This document shows positions 46,541 through 56,261 of a stretch of 64,000 nucleotides of DNA, one piece after another. The notes below the pieces were generated by a model that was not told the DNA's origin, did not search any database, and saw only the letters and a list, made by a program, of their open reading frames with translations. A program made the translations under genes and the position numbers. The stretch is taken from assembly GCA_900551755.1 (NCBI GenBank), contig URXK01000003.1, positions 76,206 through 140,205 of the forward strand. Direction: 5' to 3'. Source of the stretch: an uncultured Eubacterium sp. (GTDB taxonomy: Bacteria > Bacillota > Clostridia > Lachnospirales > CAG-274). The number at the start of each line of letters is the position of its first letter. Position 1 is the first letter of the stretch.

Positions 46541-47698
46541 TTAATAACATTCTTCTAAAATTTCATATATTTCGTCAGCTGTTAGCTTTTTGCAACAACC
46601 TGCTGTTATATTTGTACTATCAGCAACAGCCCTAAAACAGCTCATATCATTTATACCCATTTTTCTAAAACTTGTAGGAAGTCCTATTTCCTTTATAAAT
46701 TCAGTAAGTTTATTAATACCCATAACTGCAACTTCAACATTAGGCAAATCTTCATTTATGCCCCACACAACTTTGGCAAATCTAGCAAACTTGCCAATAT
46801 TTTCTGAATAAATGTGGCTATACAAAACAGGGTGAATAACAGCCAAACCTTGACCGTGGTTGCAGTCAGTATAAGCACCTAGCTGATGTTCTATCTGATG
46901 TGCCTGAAAATCAGTTACCTTGCCAAGTTTTAACAATCCATTTTCTGCCATTGCTGAATCCCACATAAGCTCACTTCTTGCCTCAATGTCATTAGGATTT
47001 TTAACAAGCTGTCTAATATTATGAATAACATTTTTCATAACAGACTCATTAATTTCATCTGAAATAAATGTTTCAGCAGGTGTGCCAAAATATGTTTCCA
47101 TACAATGACTTAATGTATCAAAAGCACCAGATATAACCTGTTTAAAAGGTACTGACAATGTGTAATAAGGGTCAAGAACAGCAAAATCAGCGTGAGCAGC
47201 AAATATACCTGCCTTAATCTTTTTTTCTTCATTTGTTATAACAGCACCGGCGTTCATTTCAGCTCCTGTGCCTGATGCAGTAACTACAGCACCCATTTTA
47301 AGCATATTGTTAGGTAATGTTTTCTTTTCAAAAATCATATCCCATATATCTTCATCAGTAACAGCTTGTGCTGCCACTACCTTGCAACAGTCAATTACAG
47401 AACCACCACCAACAGCAAGTATAAAATCAACATTGTTATCCTTTGCTATTTTTGCACCCTCTTGTACTTTTTTGTAAGTAGGGTTTGACATTATGCCAGA
47501 AAATTCAACTACATTTTTGTTAGCTGATGAAAGTAATTCCATAATTTCATCATATATGCCATTTTTCTTTATTGAACCACCACCGTAAGCAAGCATAACA
47601 TTTTTGCCAATATTACAAAGCTCAATATCTAAGGCTTTTTTACAAGCACCTTTGCCAAAATAAACTTTTGTTGGATAACTAAAAACAAAATCTCTCAT
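46541..47698 (-). CDS. iron-containing alcohol dehydrogenase
   Basis: The 385-residue enzyme belongs to the Fe-ADH group III, of the butanol dehydrogenase/YqhD type. It has the NAD(P) motif AVGGGSVIDCCKVVA and likely metal ligands in FDTLSHCMETYFG and HQIEHQLGAYTDCNHGQGLAVIHP. It probably reduces aldehydes with NAD(P)H. It lies between the flavin reductase and FMN reductase genes in a same-strand run. Confidence 0.92.
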   Translation of the reverse strand: MRDFVFSYPTKVYFGKGACKKALDIELCNIGKNVMLAYGGGSIKKNGIYDEIMELLSSANKNVVEFSGIMSNPTYKKVQEGAKIAKDNNVDFILAVGGGSVIDCCKVVAAQAVTDEDIWDMIFEKKTLPNNMLKMGAVVTASGTGAEMNAGAVITNEEKKIKAGIFAAHADFAVLDPYYTLSVPFKQVISGAFDTLSHCMETYFGTPAETFISDEINESVMKNVIHNIRQLVKNPNDIEARSELMWDSAMAENGLLKLGKVTDFQAHQIEHQLGAYTDCNHGQGLAVIHPVLYSHIYSENIGKFARFAKVVWGINEDLPNVEVAVMGINKLTEFIKEIGLPTSFRKMGINDMSCFRAVADSTNITAGCCKKLTADEIYEILEECY

Positions 47699-47711
47699 AT
47701 TATTTGCCTCC

Positions 47712-48266
47712 TTATTTTAATTTAAGTCCGTCTTTAAAGGCGTTGCCAACACTATCTCCTAATTTATAATATTTTGAGTGAACTGTATCAAATGTAATTG
47801 GTGAAAACTTATCTAAACTAATTTCACCGTCTTCTCCTAATATTTTTTCATCAGCACTTACATTAACAATTCTGCCTATATACTTGCTTTCATCAATAAC
47901 ACTAGTCAATTCACATTCTAATGTAAGTGGAAGTTCATTAATAATAGGTGCATTAACAAAATCACTCTTTGTTGTTGTAAATCCTGCCTTATTTATTTTA
48001 TCAGGTGTGTTATTAGCAGACTCAAGACCAACATAGTCGCAAGCAATAACATTTTCAACATTAGCTATACTTACAGTAAAGGCTTTAGTTTTCAAAATAT
48101 TGTCAGTTGTTTTATGACTTGATAAATCTATAATAATTTCTTCTCTGCCAACAATTCCGCCCCAGGCTGCATTCATAGCATTAGGCTTACCATTTTCATC
48201 ATAAGTACCTATAATCATAACTGGCTGTGGGTATAGATAAGGTTTTGCTCCAAAATTTTTTCTCAT
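47712..48266 (-). CDS. flavin reductase family protein
   Basis: The 184-residue product resembles the flavin reductase-like FMN-binding split-barrel family, with PQPVMIIGTYDENGKPNAMNAAWGGI at the start and HKTTDNILKTKAFTVSIAN in the middle. It probably binds FMN and uses NAD(P)H. A GGAGGAATTAATATG context gives a clear start. It is 13 bp upstream of the alcohol dehydrogenase. Confidence 0.9.
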   Translation of the reverse strand: MRKNFGAKPYLYPQPVMIIGTYDENGKPNAMNAAWGGIVGREEIIIDLSSHKTTDNILKTKAFTVSIANVENVIACDYVGLESANNTPDKINKAGFTTTKSDFVNAPIINELPLTLECELTSVIDESKYIGRIVNVSADEKILGEDGEISLDKFSPITFDTVHSKYYKLGDSVGNAFKDGLKLK

Positions 48267-48350
48267 ATTAATTCCTCCTTATTTTAAACATTAACTTAGT
48301 TATTTAAGTAAATTATAAAACTTAAACTTAACTTTAAGTCAATAGCTTTC

Positions 48351-49202
48351 TTAAACATTTCTATTTAATTTTGCTATTGCCTCAACCATTTCTGGTGTTC
48401 TTAAATCAAAAAATGTACTTTTATTCATATCAATAGTTGATATAAGTTTCATATCCTCATTAGATAATTCAAAATCAAATACATTAAAGTTTTCGATTAT
48501 TCTTTCCTTTTTAGTTGATTTTGGAATAGTTACAATACCTCTTTGTATTTGCCACCTTATAATAACTTGAGGAACACTCTTTTGATATTTATGAGCAATA
48601 GACTTAAGTATTTCATTATTAAAAATATCATTGTGACCTTCTGCAAAGGGTGCCCAGCCTTCCATTTGCACACCCCTTTTATTCATATATTGCAAGTCTT
48701 TCTCCCTTTGGTAAAAAACATTACATTCAATTTGATTTACTGCCGGAGCAATTTCATTAAAGCAAATAAGGTCAGCTAATCTATCTGCAAAACAGTTGCA
48801 TACACCAATAGCTTTAACAGCACCAATTTTGTAAAGTTCTGTCATAGCTCGCCAAGCTCCATAGTAGTCATTAACACATTGGTGGATTAAATATAAATCT
48901 ATATAGTCAAGTCCGAGGCGGTCTAATGACCTTCTAAATCCCGTTTTAGCCTCGCTGTAATTTGTATTTGACACCCACAGTTTTGTTGTAACAAATATTT
49001 CTTCCCTAGGTACTCCTGAACGGCGTATACCTCTGCCAACAGCCTCCTCATTTCCATAAGATGCTGCCGTATCAATAAGTCTATAGCCAGCCCTAAGAGC
49101 ATCAACAACGGCTTGTTCACAATCCTTTGGGTCTGTTATTTGATAAACTCCAAAGCCAAGTATAGGCATTTTTACACCATTATTTAATGTTACATACTCC
49201 AT
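48351..49202 (-). CDS. aldo/keto reductase (diketogluconate reductase-like)
   Basis: The 283-residue NADPH-dependent reductase has the catalytic set of the AKR family: D and Y in [16 protein letters not shown] in TTKLW and H in YLIHQ. NADPH contacts are in [14 protein letters not shown]. Substrate is unknown, though the class reduces small aldehydes and ketones. It lies 4 bp after a second, distinct aldo/keto reductase. Confidence 0.92.
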   Translation of the reverse strand: MEYVTLNNGVKMPILGFGVYQITDPKDCEQAVVDALRAGYRLIDTAASYGNEEAVGRGIRRSGVPREEIFVTTKLWVSNTNYSEAKTGFRRSLDRLGLDYIDLYLIHQCVNDYYGAWRAMTELYKIGAVKAIGVCNCFADRLADLICFNEIAPAVNQIECNVFYQREKDLQYMNKRGVQMEGWAPFAEGHNDIFNNEILKSIAHKYQKSVPQVIIRWQIQRGIVTIPKSTKKERIIENFNVFDFELSNEDMKLISTIDMNKSTFFDLRTPEMVEAIAKLNRNV

Positions 49203-49206
49203 ATTG

Positions 49207-50211
49207 TTATCCTCTTTTCTTTATACTTGTGCCTCCAAATACTTCTGATATTTCCATATTATTAAGTTCTTTATCAATAAGGCTTACTTCATTATTAGTA
49301 AGCTCAATGTCAGCTGATTTAAAGTTTTCAATCAATCTATCAATTTTTTTCGTTCCTGGAATAGGTACAATATATGGCTTTTTGCAAAGCATCCAAGCAA
49401 GGGAAATTTGTGCCGGTGTTGCATTTTTGCTACTTGCTAAGTCATTTAAGAGATTAAATAATTCCTTATTTTTATCATAGCTTTCAGCCTTAAACTGTGG
49501 CATATTGCTTCTGTAATCACTTATGCTATCAAATTTAGAACTAGCATTATATTTTCCTGTAAGTATACCATTTGCTAAAGGTGAAAAAGCCACAAAGCCA
49601 ATATTAAGTTCTTCTAAAACCGGCATAAGATTTTCATAATGTCTTGCCATCATAGAATATCTATTTTGTATTGCAGTAACAGGACAAACTGAATTTGCTT
49701 TTCTAATTAATTCTCCATTAGCCTCAGAAAGTCCCCAATGAGTTATTTTGCCCTCCTTTATTAAGTCAGCCATAACTCCTGCCACTTCTTCAATAGGAAT
49801 ATTAGGGTCATTTCTATGCTGATAATAAAGGTCAATATGGTCTGTGCCAAGTCTTTTTAAAGAGCATTCAACAGATTTTCTTATTATATCTGGACTTGAA
49901 TTGGGAACAAGAGGCTTATTAACTTGTGAACTAGTCATATCAAAACTAATGCCAAACTTTGTAGCTATAACAACATTGTTTCTGTATTTTTTTAATGCCT
50001 TACCTACAAGTTCTTCATTATGATGAGGGTTGTCTGCTGTTCCATATATTTCAGCTGTATCAAAAAATGTACAGCCTAAATCAATAGCCTTTTCAATAAG
50101 TTCTGTAGCCTCTTTTTCTGTGGAAGGTGTTCCATAGGCGTGGCTCATTCCCATACAACCAAGACCTATTGACGAAACTACTAAATCCCTACCCAATAAT
50201 CTTTGTTTCAT
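49207..50211 (-). CDS. aldo/keto reductase (YghZ/Tas-like group)
   Basis: The 334-residue product is a second aldo/keto reductase from a different subfamily, close to those annotated as IolS/AKR13 types. The catalytic residues are in [14 protein letters not shown] and [12 protein letters not shown] contacts are in [14 protein letters not shown]. Start is ATG 50211 after GGAGGAAAG. It is directly downstream of the stalk-cupin gene (15 bp). Confidence 0.92.
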   Translation of the reverse strand: MKQRLLGRDLVVSSIGLGCMGMSHAYGTPSTEKEATELIEKAIDLGCTFFDTAEIYGTADNPHHNEELVGKALKKYRNNVVIATKFGISFDMTSSQVNKPLVPNSSPDIIRKSVECSLKRLGTDHIDLYYQHRNDPNIPIEEVAGVMADLIKEGKITHWGLSEANGELIRKANSVCPVTAIQNRYSMMARHYENLMPVLEELNIGFVAFSPLANGILTGKYNASSKFDSISDYRSNMPQFKAESYDKNKELFNLLNDLASSKNATPAQISLAWMLCKKPYIVPIPGTKKIDRLIENFKSADIELTNNEVSLIDKELNNMEISEVFGGTSIKKRG

Positions 50212-50226
50212 ACTTCTTTCCTCCAA

Positions 50227-50874
50227 CTATTTAAGTTTGTCATAATCTGCTTTATTTACTGGTTCAAGCCACTTTGTGCCATAGTCACCCATACCCTCAA
50301 TAGCTGGACCAGATACAGAAATATGTGTAAACTGACTATTATGAGTTGCTCCGTGCCAATGTTTTGTGCCAGCAGGAATAACAACTACATCACCAACACC
50401 TATTTCCTGTGGTTCTTGACCTTCTATTTGAGCATAACCTTCTCCCATTGTACCCATTAAAATCTGCACGTGGTCGTGAGTGTGCCAATCATTTATGCAA
50501 CCTTTTTCAAAAGTAACATTTGCTATAGACACTCCACCTTCATTAGCTATGTTGTTAAGATAAACATCACCTGTAAATGTATTAGTCTTAAAATAATCAC
50601 CAAGTCCAAAGATAGGCTTTGCGTCGGCTATATTTCCATTATTATTAAGAGTTACATTACTATTATTCTGTGCGTTAATTGTTTTAGTTTCACTATCCCA
50701 GTTTACAGCATAATTCATTGCCTCAAGTATGTCCCTTGCTGAAACCATAGCTTTACCGTTATTTACTTCAACATTTGTATCAACTTTTTGACCATCAATA
50801 TTAATTTCACTACCATAAACCTGACTAGATAACATAGTTGCTGTTATCATTGCTCCAACTATTAATTTTTTCAT
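50227..50874 (-). CDS. secreted stalk-domain cupin protein
   Basis: The 215-residue product has a signal peptide (about 1-21), one copper-amine-oxidase-N-like repeat (KAMVSARDILEAMNYAVNWD, about 44-63) and a cupin domain (about 95-200). Cupin metal ligands are in NDWHTHDHVQILMGTMGEGY and PAGTKHWHGATHNS. This cupin type often accompanies flavodoxin, aldo/keto reductase and LysR genes. It is the first gene of the minus-strand run and follows an activator-type promoter region. Confidence 0.88.
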   Translation of the reverse strand: MKKLIVGAMITATMLSSQVYGSEINIDGQKVDTNVEVNNGKAMVSARDILEAMNYAVNWDSETKTINAQNNSNVTLNNNGNIADAKPIFGLGDYFKTNTFTGDVYLNNIANEGGVSIANVTFEKGCINDWHTHDHVQILMGTMGEGYAQIEGQEPQEIGVGDVVVIPAGTKHWHGATHNSQFTHISVSGPAIEGMGDYGTKWLEPVNKADYDKLK

Positions 50875-50915
50875 TTACTATTCCTCCTATTACTTATTTT
50901 GTTTTCTATATTTAA

Positions 50916-50983
50916 AGTATAGCTCAATTAACTTTGTTTGGGAATTTCATAAAAGTTATGCTCTTTAAACCAAAGGTTATAGC
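50916..50983 (-). promoter_or_regulatory. promoter and putative LysR box of the cupin-AKR operon
   Basis: A TATACT -10 (50921-50916 on the minus strand) lies 42 bp before the cupin start but lacks a good -35. Upstream at 50967-50983 is AAACCAAAGGTTATAGC, which matches 15 of 17 bases of a sequence in the esterase promoter (52002-52018). A weak -35 and an upstream shared motif fit activation by the neighbouring LysR protein. Confidence 0.5.
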
Positions 50984-50991
50984 AAACAAAA

Positions 50992-51017
50992 AAGACTTAG
51001 GCAAAAACCTAAGTCTT
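50992..51017 (-). terminator. terminator of the lysR gene
   Basis: A perfect 10-bp stem (50992-51001 with 51008-51017) with a 6-nt loop lies just after the lysR stop. On the minus strand it is followed by TTTTTTG. Confidence 0.85.
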
Positions 51018-51023
51018 ACTACA

Positions 51024-51920
51024 TTATTTCTTCATATTTACAATTTTAATAACGGCTTTCAAAAATGCTTCAACCTGTGGTGATGGCTCTGGCGAATGTA
51101 AAAAGCCATAAGGAATAGTATAATTCCATTCAACAGGAATAACCTTCATAAGAGGGTGAACATTTTTCCAATATTCAATGGTAAGTAAAATATTATTATC
51201 ACTTTCACATTGATTGAATACATCTACATTATAAAAAGGAAAATCAATTAAATTTATTTCAGGATAGTTATTTTTTAAATCCTCTCTCAGCTTATCAACA
51301 TAACTACTCCAGCCCTTTTTTATTACCATAAGATTTTCGCCTTTTAGGTCATCAATAGTTAGCTTTTCTTTTTCAGCCAATTTGTGATGAATAGGCACAG
51401 CACAGCAAAAATCAATTTTTGATATTTCCAAAGCCTCACACTGTCTGTAATCAAGTAATGTATCATCAAATATGCCTGATACAATGTCTATGTTTTTTCC
51501 TAAATTAGATAAAATTTCTCTAGCATTTTCAGGAGTATTTTCAAATGAAACAAGTTTAAACTTTAAGTTAGGATATAAATTATGTATATTAGGCCATAAC
51601 TCTAACAAAAGATGACTAGGCGTCATTATTGATGTTCCTACTCTTATAGTGTTATCTCCCATTGTGATACTTCTAGCCCTATTAATAGAGTCTTCCAAAT
51701 ACTTAATTATATACTTTGCATCACTATAAAATGACTTTCCAGCCTCTGTTAATGAAACACCCTTAAAACTTCTGTTAAAAAGTTTAATATTTATGTCTTC
51801 TTCCAATGTATTTATTTGTTTAATAACTGCAGTTGTAGATATAAATAATTTCTCTGCAGCCTTTGAAAAACTTCCTTCATCTGCTATAACAACAAAAGTT
51901 TCCAATTGACTATTGAACAT
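51024..51920 (-). CDS. LysR family transcriptional regulator
   Basis: The 298-residue regulator has an N-terminal winged helix-turn-helix (FVVIADEGSFSKAAEKLFISTTAVIKQINTLEE, about 8-40) and a C-terminal substrate-binding-like domain. It is divergent from the exported esterase genes and lies head to tail before the cupin-reductase run, so it is the likely regulator of both. Confidence 0.93.
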   Translation of the reverse strand: MFNSQLETFVVIADEGSFSKAAEKLFISTTAVIKQINTLEEDINIKLFNRSFKGVSLTEAGKSFYSDAKYIIKYLEDSINRARSITMGDNTIRVGTSIMTPSHLLLELWPNIHNLYPNLKFKLVSFENTPENAREILSNLGKNIDIVSGIFDDTLLDYRQCEALEISKIDFCCAVPIHHKLAEKEKLTIDDLKGENLMVIKKGWSSYVDKLREDLKNNYPEINLIDFPFYNVDVFNQCESDNNILLTIEYWKNVHPLMKVIPVEWNYTIPYGFLHSPEPSPQVEAFLKAVIKIVNMKK

Positions 51921-52001
51921 TTTATCACCAACCTTTATATAATTATAACAGAAAAAATAAATAAATAAAAATATATTTTTATTAAGATTATATATTTACA
52001 T

Positions 52002-52065
52002 AAACCAAAAGTTATATCTCTATAACTAAAACGAACTTCACCATAAAAAGTATTTTGATTATAAT
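52002..52065 (+). promoter_or_regulatory. esterase promoter with palindromic LysR-type operator
   Basis: A perfect 7-4-7 palindrome (AGTTATA-TCTC-TATAACT, 52010-52027) contains a LysR-type T-N11-A pattern. It lies just upstream of a TTCACC -35 (52037-52042) and a TATAAT -10 (52060-52065) with 17-bp spacing. The palindrome is centred near -53, the usual activation position. Confidence 0.6.
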
Positions 52066-52097
52066 TAAGTTACAAAAAACTTAGGAGGTAAAATTAT

Positions 52098-53168
52098 ATG
52101 AAAAAGAAGTTATTAATATCTTTAGCTGCTATTATGACTATATCAGCTTTAACAGCTTGTGGTAATGTAGGTCAAAACACACTTAGCATTGCTAAAGAAG
52201 GTATGTTTTCTTCTGGAGGTACTGTTACTCAACCGGTTGCTGGTAAATATGATGAAACAACTAATTGGCTTGATACTACAAGAGCAGGCAATACAGCACA
52301 TATTGACCACGCCAATGTATTATATCAAATTCCAGAAAACGACAATGGAAATCCTATAGTATATCTTCACGGTTACGGTCAGTCCAGAATGGGTTGGATG
52401 ACAACTCCTGACGGTAGAGATGGCTGGGCTGAAATTTTCTTAAGAAATGGTCATAGTGCATTTTTAGTTGACCAGCCAAGACGAGGCGAAGCAGGCTCAA
52501 CAACAGAAATGACAAAAGACGGTATGTTAGATGCCTGGGCTGAAGATTCTAAAGCATATAAACCTGGTGACCAAGCCTGGTATACTCATTTTAGAATTGG
52601 ACGAGTAGCTCCTGAAAGATACGAAGGCTCTCAATTTCCAGCAGGTGATGAGGCACAAAATCAATTTTTCCGTCAAATGACACCTAATACTGGTTCTTAT
52701 GATGAGCAAGTAGACGCAGCAGCTTTAGGCGAAGTTATGAATGATGTAAAAGAAATGACTGGTAATAAGTCTATTTATATTACTCATTCTCAAGGTGGTA
52801 GAGTTGGTTGGTCAACACCTGTAGAAAATGTTTCTGCAATTATTGCTATTGAGCCAGGTGGAACACCTGAAATAGGTTCTGAAAATTATAAAAAACTTTT
52901 AAATGCTAAAATTCCTATTGCAATTTACTTTGGCGATTATATTGATAATGGTCCAGAAGATATTCAATCTACAGCATTTTGGAAAAATGTAAGGGATACA
53001 GCTATTGAGTTTGCTAAACAGTATAATGCTGACGGTGGCGACTGCACTGTTGTTGATTTGCCTAAGGAAGGTATTACTGGTAACAGCCACTTTATGTTCC
53101 AAGAAGAAAATAATAAAGAAATTGCCGACCATATTGAAAAATGGCTTGCTGAAAGAGGTTTGAATTAA
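52098..53168 (+). CDS. exported alpha/beta hydrolase lipoprotein
   Basis: The 356-residue product has a lipoprotein signal (lipobox LTAC near residue 21) and an alpha/beta-hydrolase domain. The oxyanion-side YLHGYGQSRMGW, nucleophile elbow THSQGGRVGW (Ser near residue 229) and a late His in GNSHFMFQEENN are visible. It resembles esterases found in clusters with flavodoxin and AKR genes; substrate is unknown. It is divergent from lysR and 12 bp from a second esterase gene. Confidence 0.88.
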   Translation: MKKKLLISLAAIMTISALTACGNVGQNTLSIAKEGMFSSGGTVTQPVAGKYDETTNWLDTTRAGNTAHIDHANVLYQIPENDNGNPIVYLHGYGQSRMGWMTTPDGRDGWAEIFLRNGHSAFLVDQPRRGEAGSTTEMTKDGMLDAWAEDSKAYKPGDQAWYTHFRIGRVAPERYEGSQFPAGDEAQNQFFRQMTPNTGSYDEQVDAAALGEVMNDVKEMTGNKSIYITHSQGGRVGWSTPVENVSAIIAIEPGGTPEIGSENYKKLLNAKIPIAIYFGDYIDNGPEDIQSTAFWKNVRDTAIEFAKQYNADGGDCTVVDLPKEGITGNSHFMFQEENNKEIADHIEKWLAERGLN

Positions 53169-53180
53169 GGAGGTAATTAT

Positions 53181-54887
53181 ATGAAAAAGACTGTATCAAT
53201 TTTATTGTCAATTACATTTTTGTTTAGTTCTTTTTCAACTGTATTAGCTGATGATGAAACAAAAGAAATTAAATTAACTGTGGGAAGCACAACTGCTGTT
53301 GTTGATGGAAAAGAAGAAACATTGGATACTGCTCCAACAATAATTAACAACAGAACAATGTTACCTATAAGATTTATTACTGAAAATTTAGGCTTAGATG
53401 TAAACTGGGATGCCGAAACAAAAACAGTTACAATAAAAAATACATCTTCAGATAATAATACTATAGTAAATACTAAATTAGGTAAAATTCAAGGAACATT
53501 ATCAAATGGAATTTACAAATATCTAGGAATTCCTTATGCTGAAGCTAAAGAAAAATTTGTGAAAGCAACACCTATTAAGCAGTGGGACGGAATATTAAAA
53601 GCAACAGAATATGGCAAAATTTCTCCTCAATTTGCTATATTGGGAATTGGCGAAAATGATGCCGGTGATGGCAAAGATAATAACTGTCAAAACCTCAATA
53701 TTTGGACTCCAAGCATTAACGATAATCAAAAACGCCCAGTAATGGTTTGGTTGCACGGTGGAGGTTTTTCTACAGGTTCAGCAAATGAAACAGGTTATGA
53801 TGGAGCAGAACTTAGTAAAAATGGTGATGTTGTCGTTGTTGGTGTAAATCACAGACTTAATGTATTTGGTCATCTTGATTTAACTGCTTACGGTGATAAA
53901 TATAAAAATTCAGATAATATAGGAATGGATGATATTGTTGAAGCACTTAAATGGGTTCAAGAAAATATTGACAAATTTGGTGGTGACCCTAATAATGTAA
54001 CCATTTTTGGTCAATCAGGTGGTGGTGCTAAGGTACTTGCAATGATGACAAGCCCCGAAGCAAAAGGATTATTCCAAAAAGCTATTGTTCAAAGTGGTGC
54101 TACTGAAAATATGGGTGTAAACTTTCTTTCAAAAGATATAAGTCGTGAACTTGGTGCTTTGACATTAAAAAAATTAGGTATATCTGAAAATAATGTTGAT
54201 GCAATTCAAAGCAAATCTAATGTTGAAATTATGGATGCAGCAGTAGCAGCACAGCAGGAACTTGCTAATAAATATAAAATTCCTGTTTCTATTGGTGATG
54301 GCTACTCTCTTGAATGGGAACCAGTTGTTGACGGAGATTTCTTACCAACAAATCCAGTTACTGAAAAAGGATTTGCAGATGCCGGCAAAAATGTTCCACT
54401 CCTTATTGGCAGTAATCTAAATGAATGGACTACAATTATGCCAACAACAGCTCATAATAATATGACAGATAAACAAAAAGAGTTGTATTCAAAGGCGTAT
54501 CCGTCTAAATCCATAGATGAAGCACAAAATGTTGATACACTAATAAGATTGCCTATGCTTAAGATTATGTCACATAAAGCTGACCAAAATGGAGCTCCCG
54601 TATATTCTTATGTATTTACAAAACAAGATGAAAAAATGGGTTCATATCACGGTTTGGAAATTCCTTATATTTTCCGTTTAACTGATGACAAGGCTTTGTC
54701 AAACACAATAAGCACTGCGTGGGTAAACTTTGCTAGAACAGGAGTACCTTCATCAGATAATCTTCCTAAATGGGAACCTTATACAAGAAAAGACGGTGCA
54801 ACAATGTTGCTTGATGATACTTCAACACTAGTACATAATCACGATAAAGAACTTATTTCAAGTCTTGCACCTGATTATAATTATTAA
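53181..54887 (+). CDS. secreted stalk-domain carboxylesterase type B
   Basis: The 568-residue product has a signal peptide (about 1-23), a copper-amine-oxidase-N stalk repeat (TIINNRTMLPIRFITENLG, about 52-70) and a type B carboxylesterase domain (about 95-560). Catalytic elements are GQSGGGAKV (Ser), and HGLEIPYIF (His), with the WLHGGGFSTGS oxyanion hole. It should act outside the cell on ester substrates. It shares the LysR-type promoter with the preceding lipoprotein hydrolase. Confidence 0.92.
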   Translation: MKKTVSILLSITFLFSSFSTVLADDETKEIKLTVGSTTAVVDGKEETLDTAPTIINNRTMLPIRFITENLGLDVNWDAETKTVTIKNTSSDNNTIVNTKLGKIQGTLSNGIYKYLGIPYAEAKEKFVKATPIKQWDGILKATEYGKISPQFAILGIGENDAGDGKDNNCQNLNIWTPSINDNQKRPVMVWLHGGGFSTGSANETGYDGAELSKNGDVVVVGVNHRLNVFGHLDLTAYGDKYKNSDNIGMDDIVEALKWVQENIDKFGGDPNNVTIFGQSGGGAKVLAMMTSPEAKGLFQKAIVQSGATENMGVNFLSKDISRELGALTLKKLGISENNVDAIQSKSNVEIMDAAVAAQQELANKYKIPVSIGDGYSLEWEPVVDGDFLPTNPVTEKGFADAGKNVPLLIGSNLNEWTTIMPTTAHNNMTDKQKELYSKAYPSKSIDEAQNVDTLIRLPMLKIMSHKADQNGAPVYSYVFTKQDEKMGSYHGLEIPYIFRLTDDKALSNTISTAWVNFARTGVPSSDNLPKWEPYTRKDGATMLLDDTSTLVHNHDKELISSLAPDYNY

Positions 54888-54939
54888 AATAATCGAAATA
54901 CATAATTATCTAATAATAAAACAAATTAAAAGCAAACTA

Positions 54940-54976
54940 AAAGGACTGAGTCTTGTACAATACAAGATTCAATCCT
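54940..54976 (+). terminator. terminator after the carboxylesterase gene
   Basis: A 16-bp stem with two G-U pairs around a 3-nt loop (arms AGGACTGAGTCTTGTA and TACAAGATTCAATCCT) lies about 55 bp past the stop codon. The following T run is weak. It may act in both directions, since the next gene converges. Confidence 0.6.
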
Positions 54977-55006
54977 CATTAGTTGCTTATATGTAAAAGG
55001 CTTTAT

Positions 55007-55498
55007 CTATGTTTTTATATTTAATAGCTTAAAAGTATTTTGTTCTTCTGTGTTAAATTCATCAAAATGATTAATTATAATCAGTTTTTTATCTCTAATC
55101 ATATTTTGAGAATATAAAATCATATAATCTTCGTATTTACAACCTATCACATAATATTTAATAACATTTGTTTTTAAATCCAAAACAGCTAATACCTCTA
55201 ATGAATTATTGTTAAGACCATAAATATACCCCTTAAAAAACACTTTATCATCTTGTTCAATGTGACTTGTTACACTATTAATAATAGGACAATTATATTT
55301 CATATTAAATAAATCTAGTCCTCCATTATCATTAGTGTATTGTTGATACTCACCATTACCAAAAACATTCTTAGTATCAAACCAAGTTTCATACTCTAAT
55401 TTATATTTTGTAGTAAATTTACTAACAATGATACTTACTAAGGATAGTAATACTATTATTACTAAAATTAATACTATTATTTTAAATATTTTTTTCAT
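55007..55498 (-). CDS. single-helix membrane protein, paralogue of the 60349 gene
   Basis: The 163-residue product has an N-terminal membrane helix (about 5-28) and an extracytoplasmic domain (30-163) with a FKGYIYGLNNNSLEVLAVLDLK block. It is closely similar along its whole length to the protein at 60349-60828. I do not recognise a known family. Position in the RHS toxin locus and duplication with each RHS fragment suggest an immunity protein; this is inference. Confidence 0.75.
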   Translation of the reverse strand: MKKIFKIIVLILVIIVLLSLVSIIVSKFTTKYKLEYETWFDTKNVFGNGEYQQYTNDNGGLDLFNMKYNCPIINSVTSHIEQDDKVFFKGYIYGLNNNSLEVLAVLDLKTNVIKYYVIGCKYEDYMILYSQNMIRDKKLIIINHFDEFNTEEQNTFKLLNIKT

Positions 55499-55561
55499 AA
55501 GCTATATCATTCCTGACTACAACACAACACCATTAAAATATTGATAATTGCTACCAACTGT

Positions 55562-55858
55562 TTAACCCTTTACCTTTTTATTAATATTAACAATTGCCAT
55601 CACTATAATAAACACAAATACTGGCAACTCTACTACATATCTATATACTAGGAAACAACTTGTTAATTTTGAACTAATAGCAACTGAACAATTCATATAA
55701 GCAATGTAAGTGAATAGCAATATCTTAAATACAAAATATAGTTCTAACAATATTATCATAATTAATGAAAAAATTGTTCTTATATTGTAATTACGATTGG
55801 TTAATATTTTAATAACGCAAAATGCACCTACCATTAAAGAAATATAATTTATTATCAT
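55562..55858 (-). CDS. small membrane protein
   Basis: The 98-residue product has three predicted membrane helices (MIINYISLMVGAFCVIKIL, a central helix, and a C-terminal VFIIVMAIVNI helix). No family recognised. It overlaps the preceding 55855 gene by 4 bp, so they are co-translated. It lies in the RHS locus and may be part of an immunity pair. Confidence 0.6.
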   Translation of the reverse strand: MIINYISLMVGAFCVIKILTNRNYNIRTIFSLIMIILLELYFVFKILLFTYIAYMNCSVAISSKLTSCFLVYRYVVELPVFVFIIVMAIVNINKKVKG

Positions 55859-56073
55859 TTATTTTTTCTCCCCTCCAATGCAAACTTATAAAAAAATATC
55901 ATATATAGTAAATATCTTATTGCAATAAAAATAGGACTATAATCTATATCATAATAAATTTTTAAAATAGAACTTAACATATAAACAGCCAAACAAATAA
56001 AAAGCAATATGTAACTTTTGCCACCTAATATTAAATTTAATATTAAACATAATAATACTATAAGATAAAACAA
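55855..56073 (-). CDS. small membrane protein with TTG start
   Basis: The 72-residue product has two or three predicted membrane helices. It starts at TTG 56073, placed correctly after a strong AGGAGGTG site; no ATG is available. Unknown family. It is coupled by overlap to the 55562-55858 gene. Confidence 0.55.
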   Translation of the reverse strand: MFYLIVLLCLILNLILGGKSYILLFICLAVYMLSSILKIYYDIDYSPIFIAIRYLLYMIFFYKFALEGRKNK

Positions 56074-56261
56074 TTTTTACACCTCCTTGCTAATAACTAA
56101 AATAATATGTATCATTAAAAGAATAAATCAGAAGTAACTATATAAAGTCCATAATAATTATATTTTGTTGTTATCTTAGACTTACTTATATCAAAAAAGT
56201 GATACTTCTAAAAAAAATTCTTTTTAGCTATTTCAATATTTTTTATAATAACTTCTTCACC

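Noticed and set aside
48267..48350. Direct T/A-rich repeats between the flavin reductase and aldo/keto reductase genes as an attachment site.
   Set aside because: They are simple low-complexity sequence with no partner copy elsewhere in the window.
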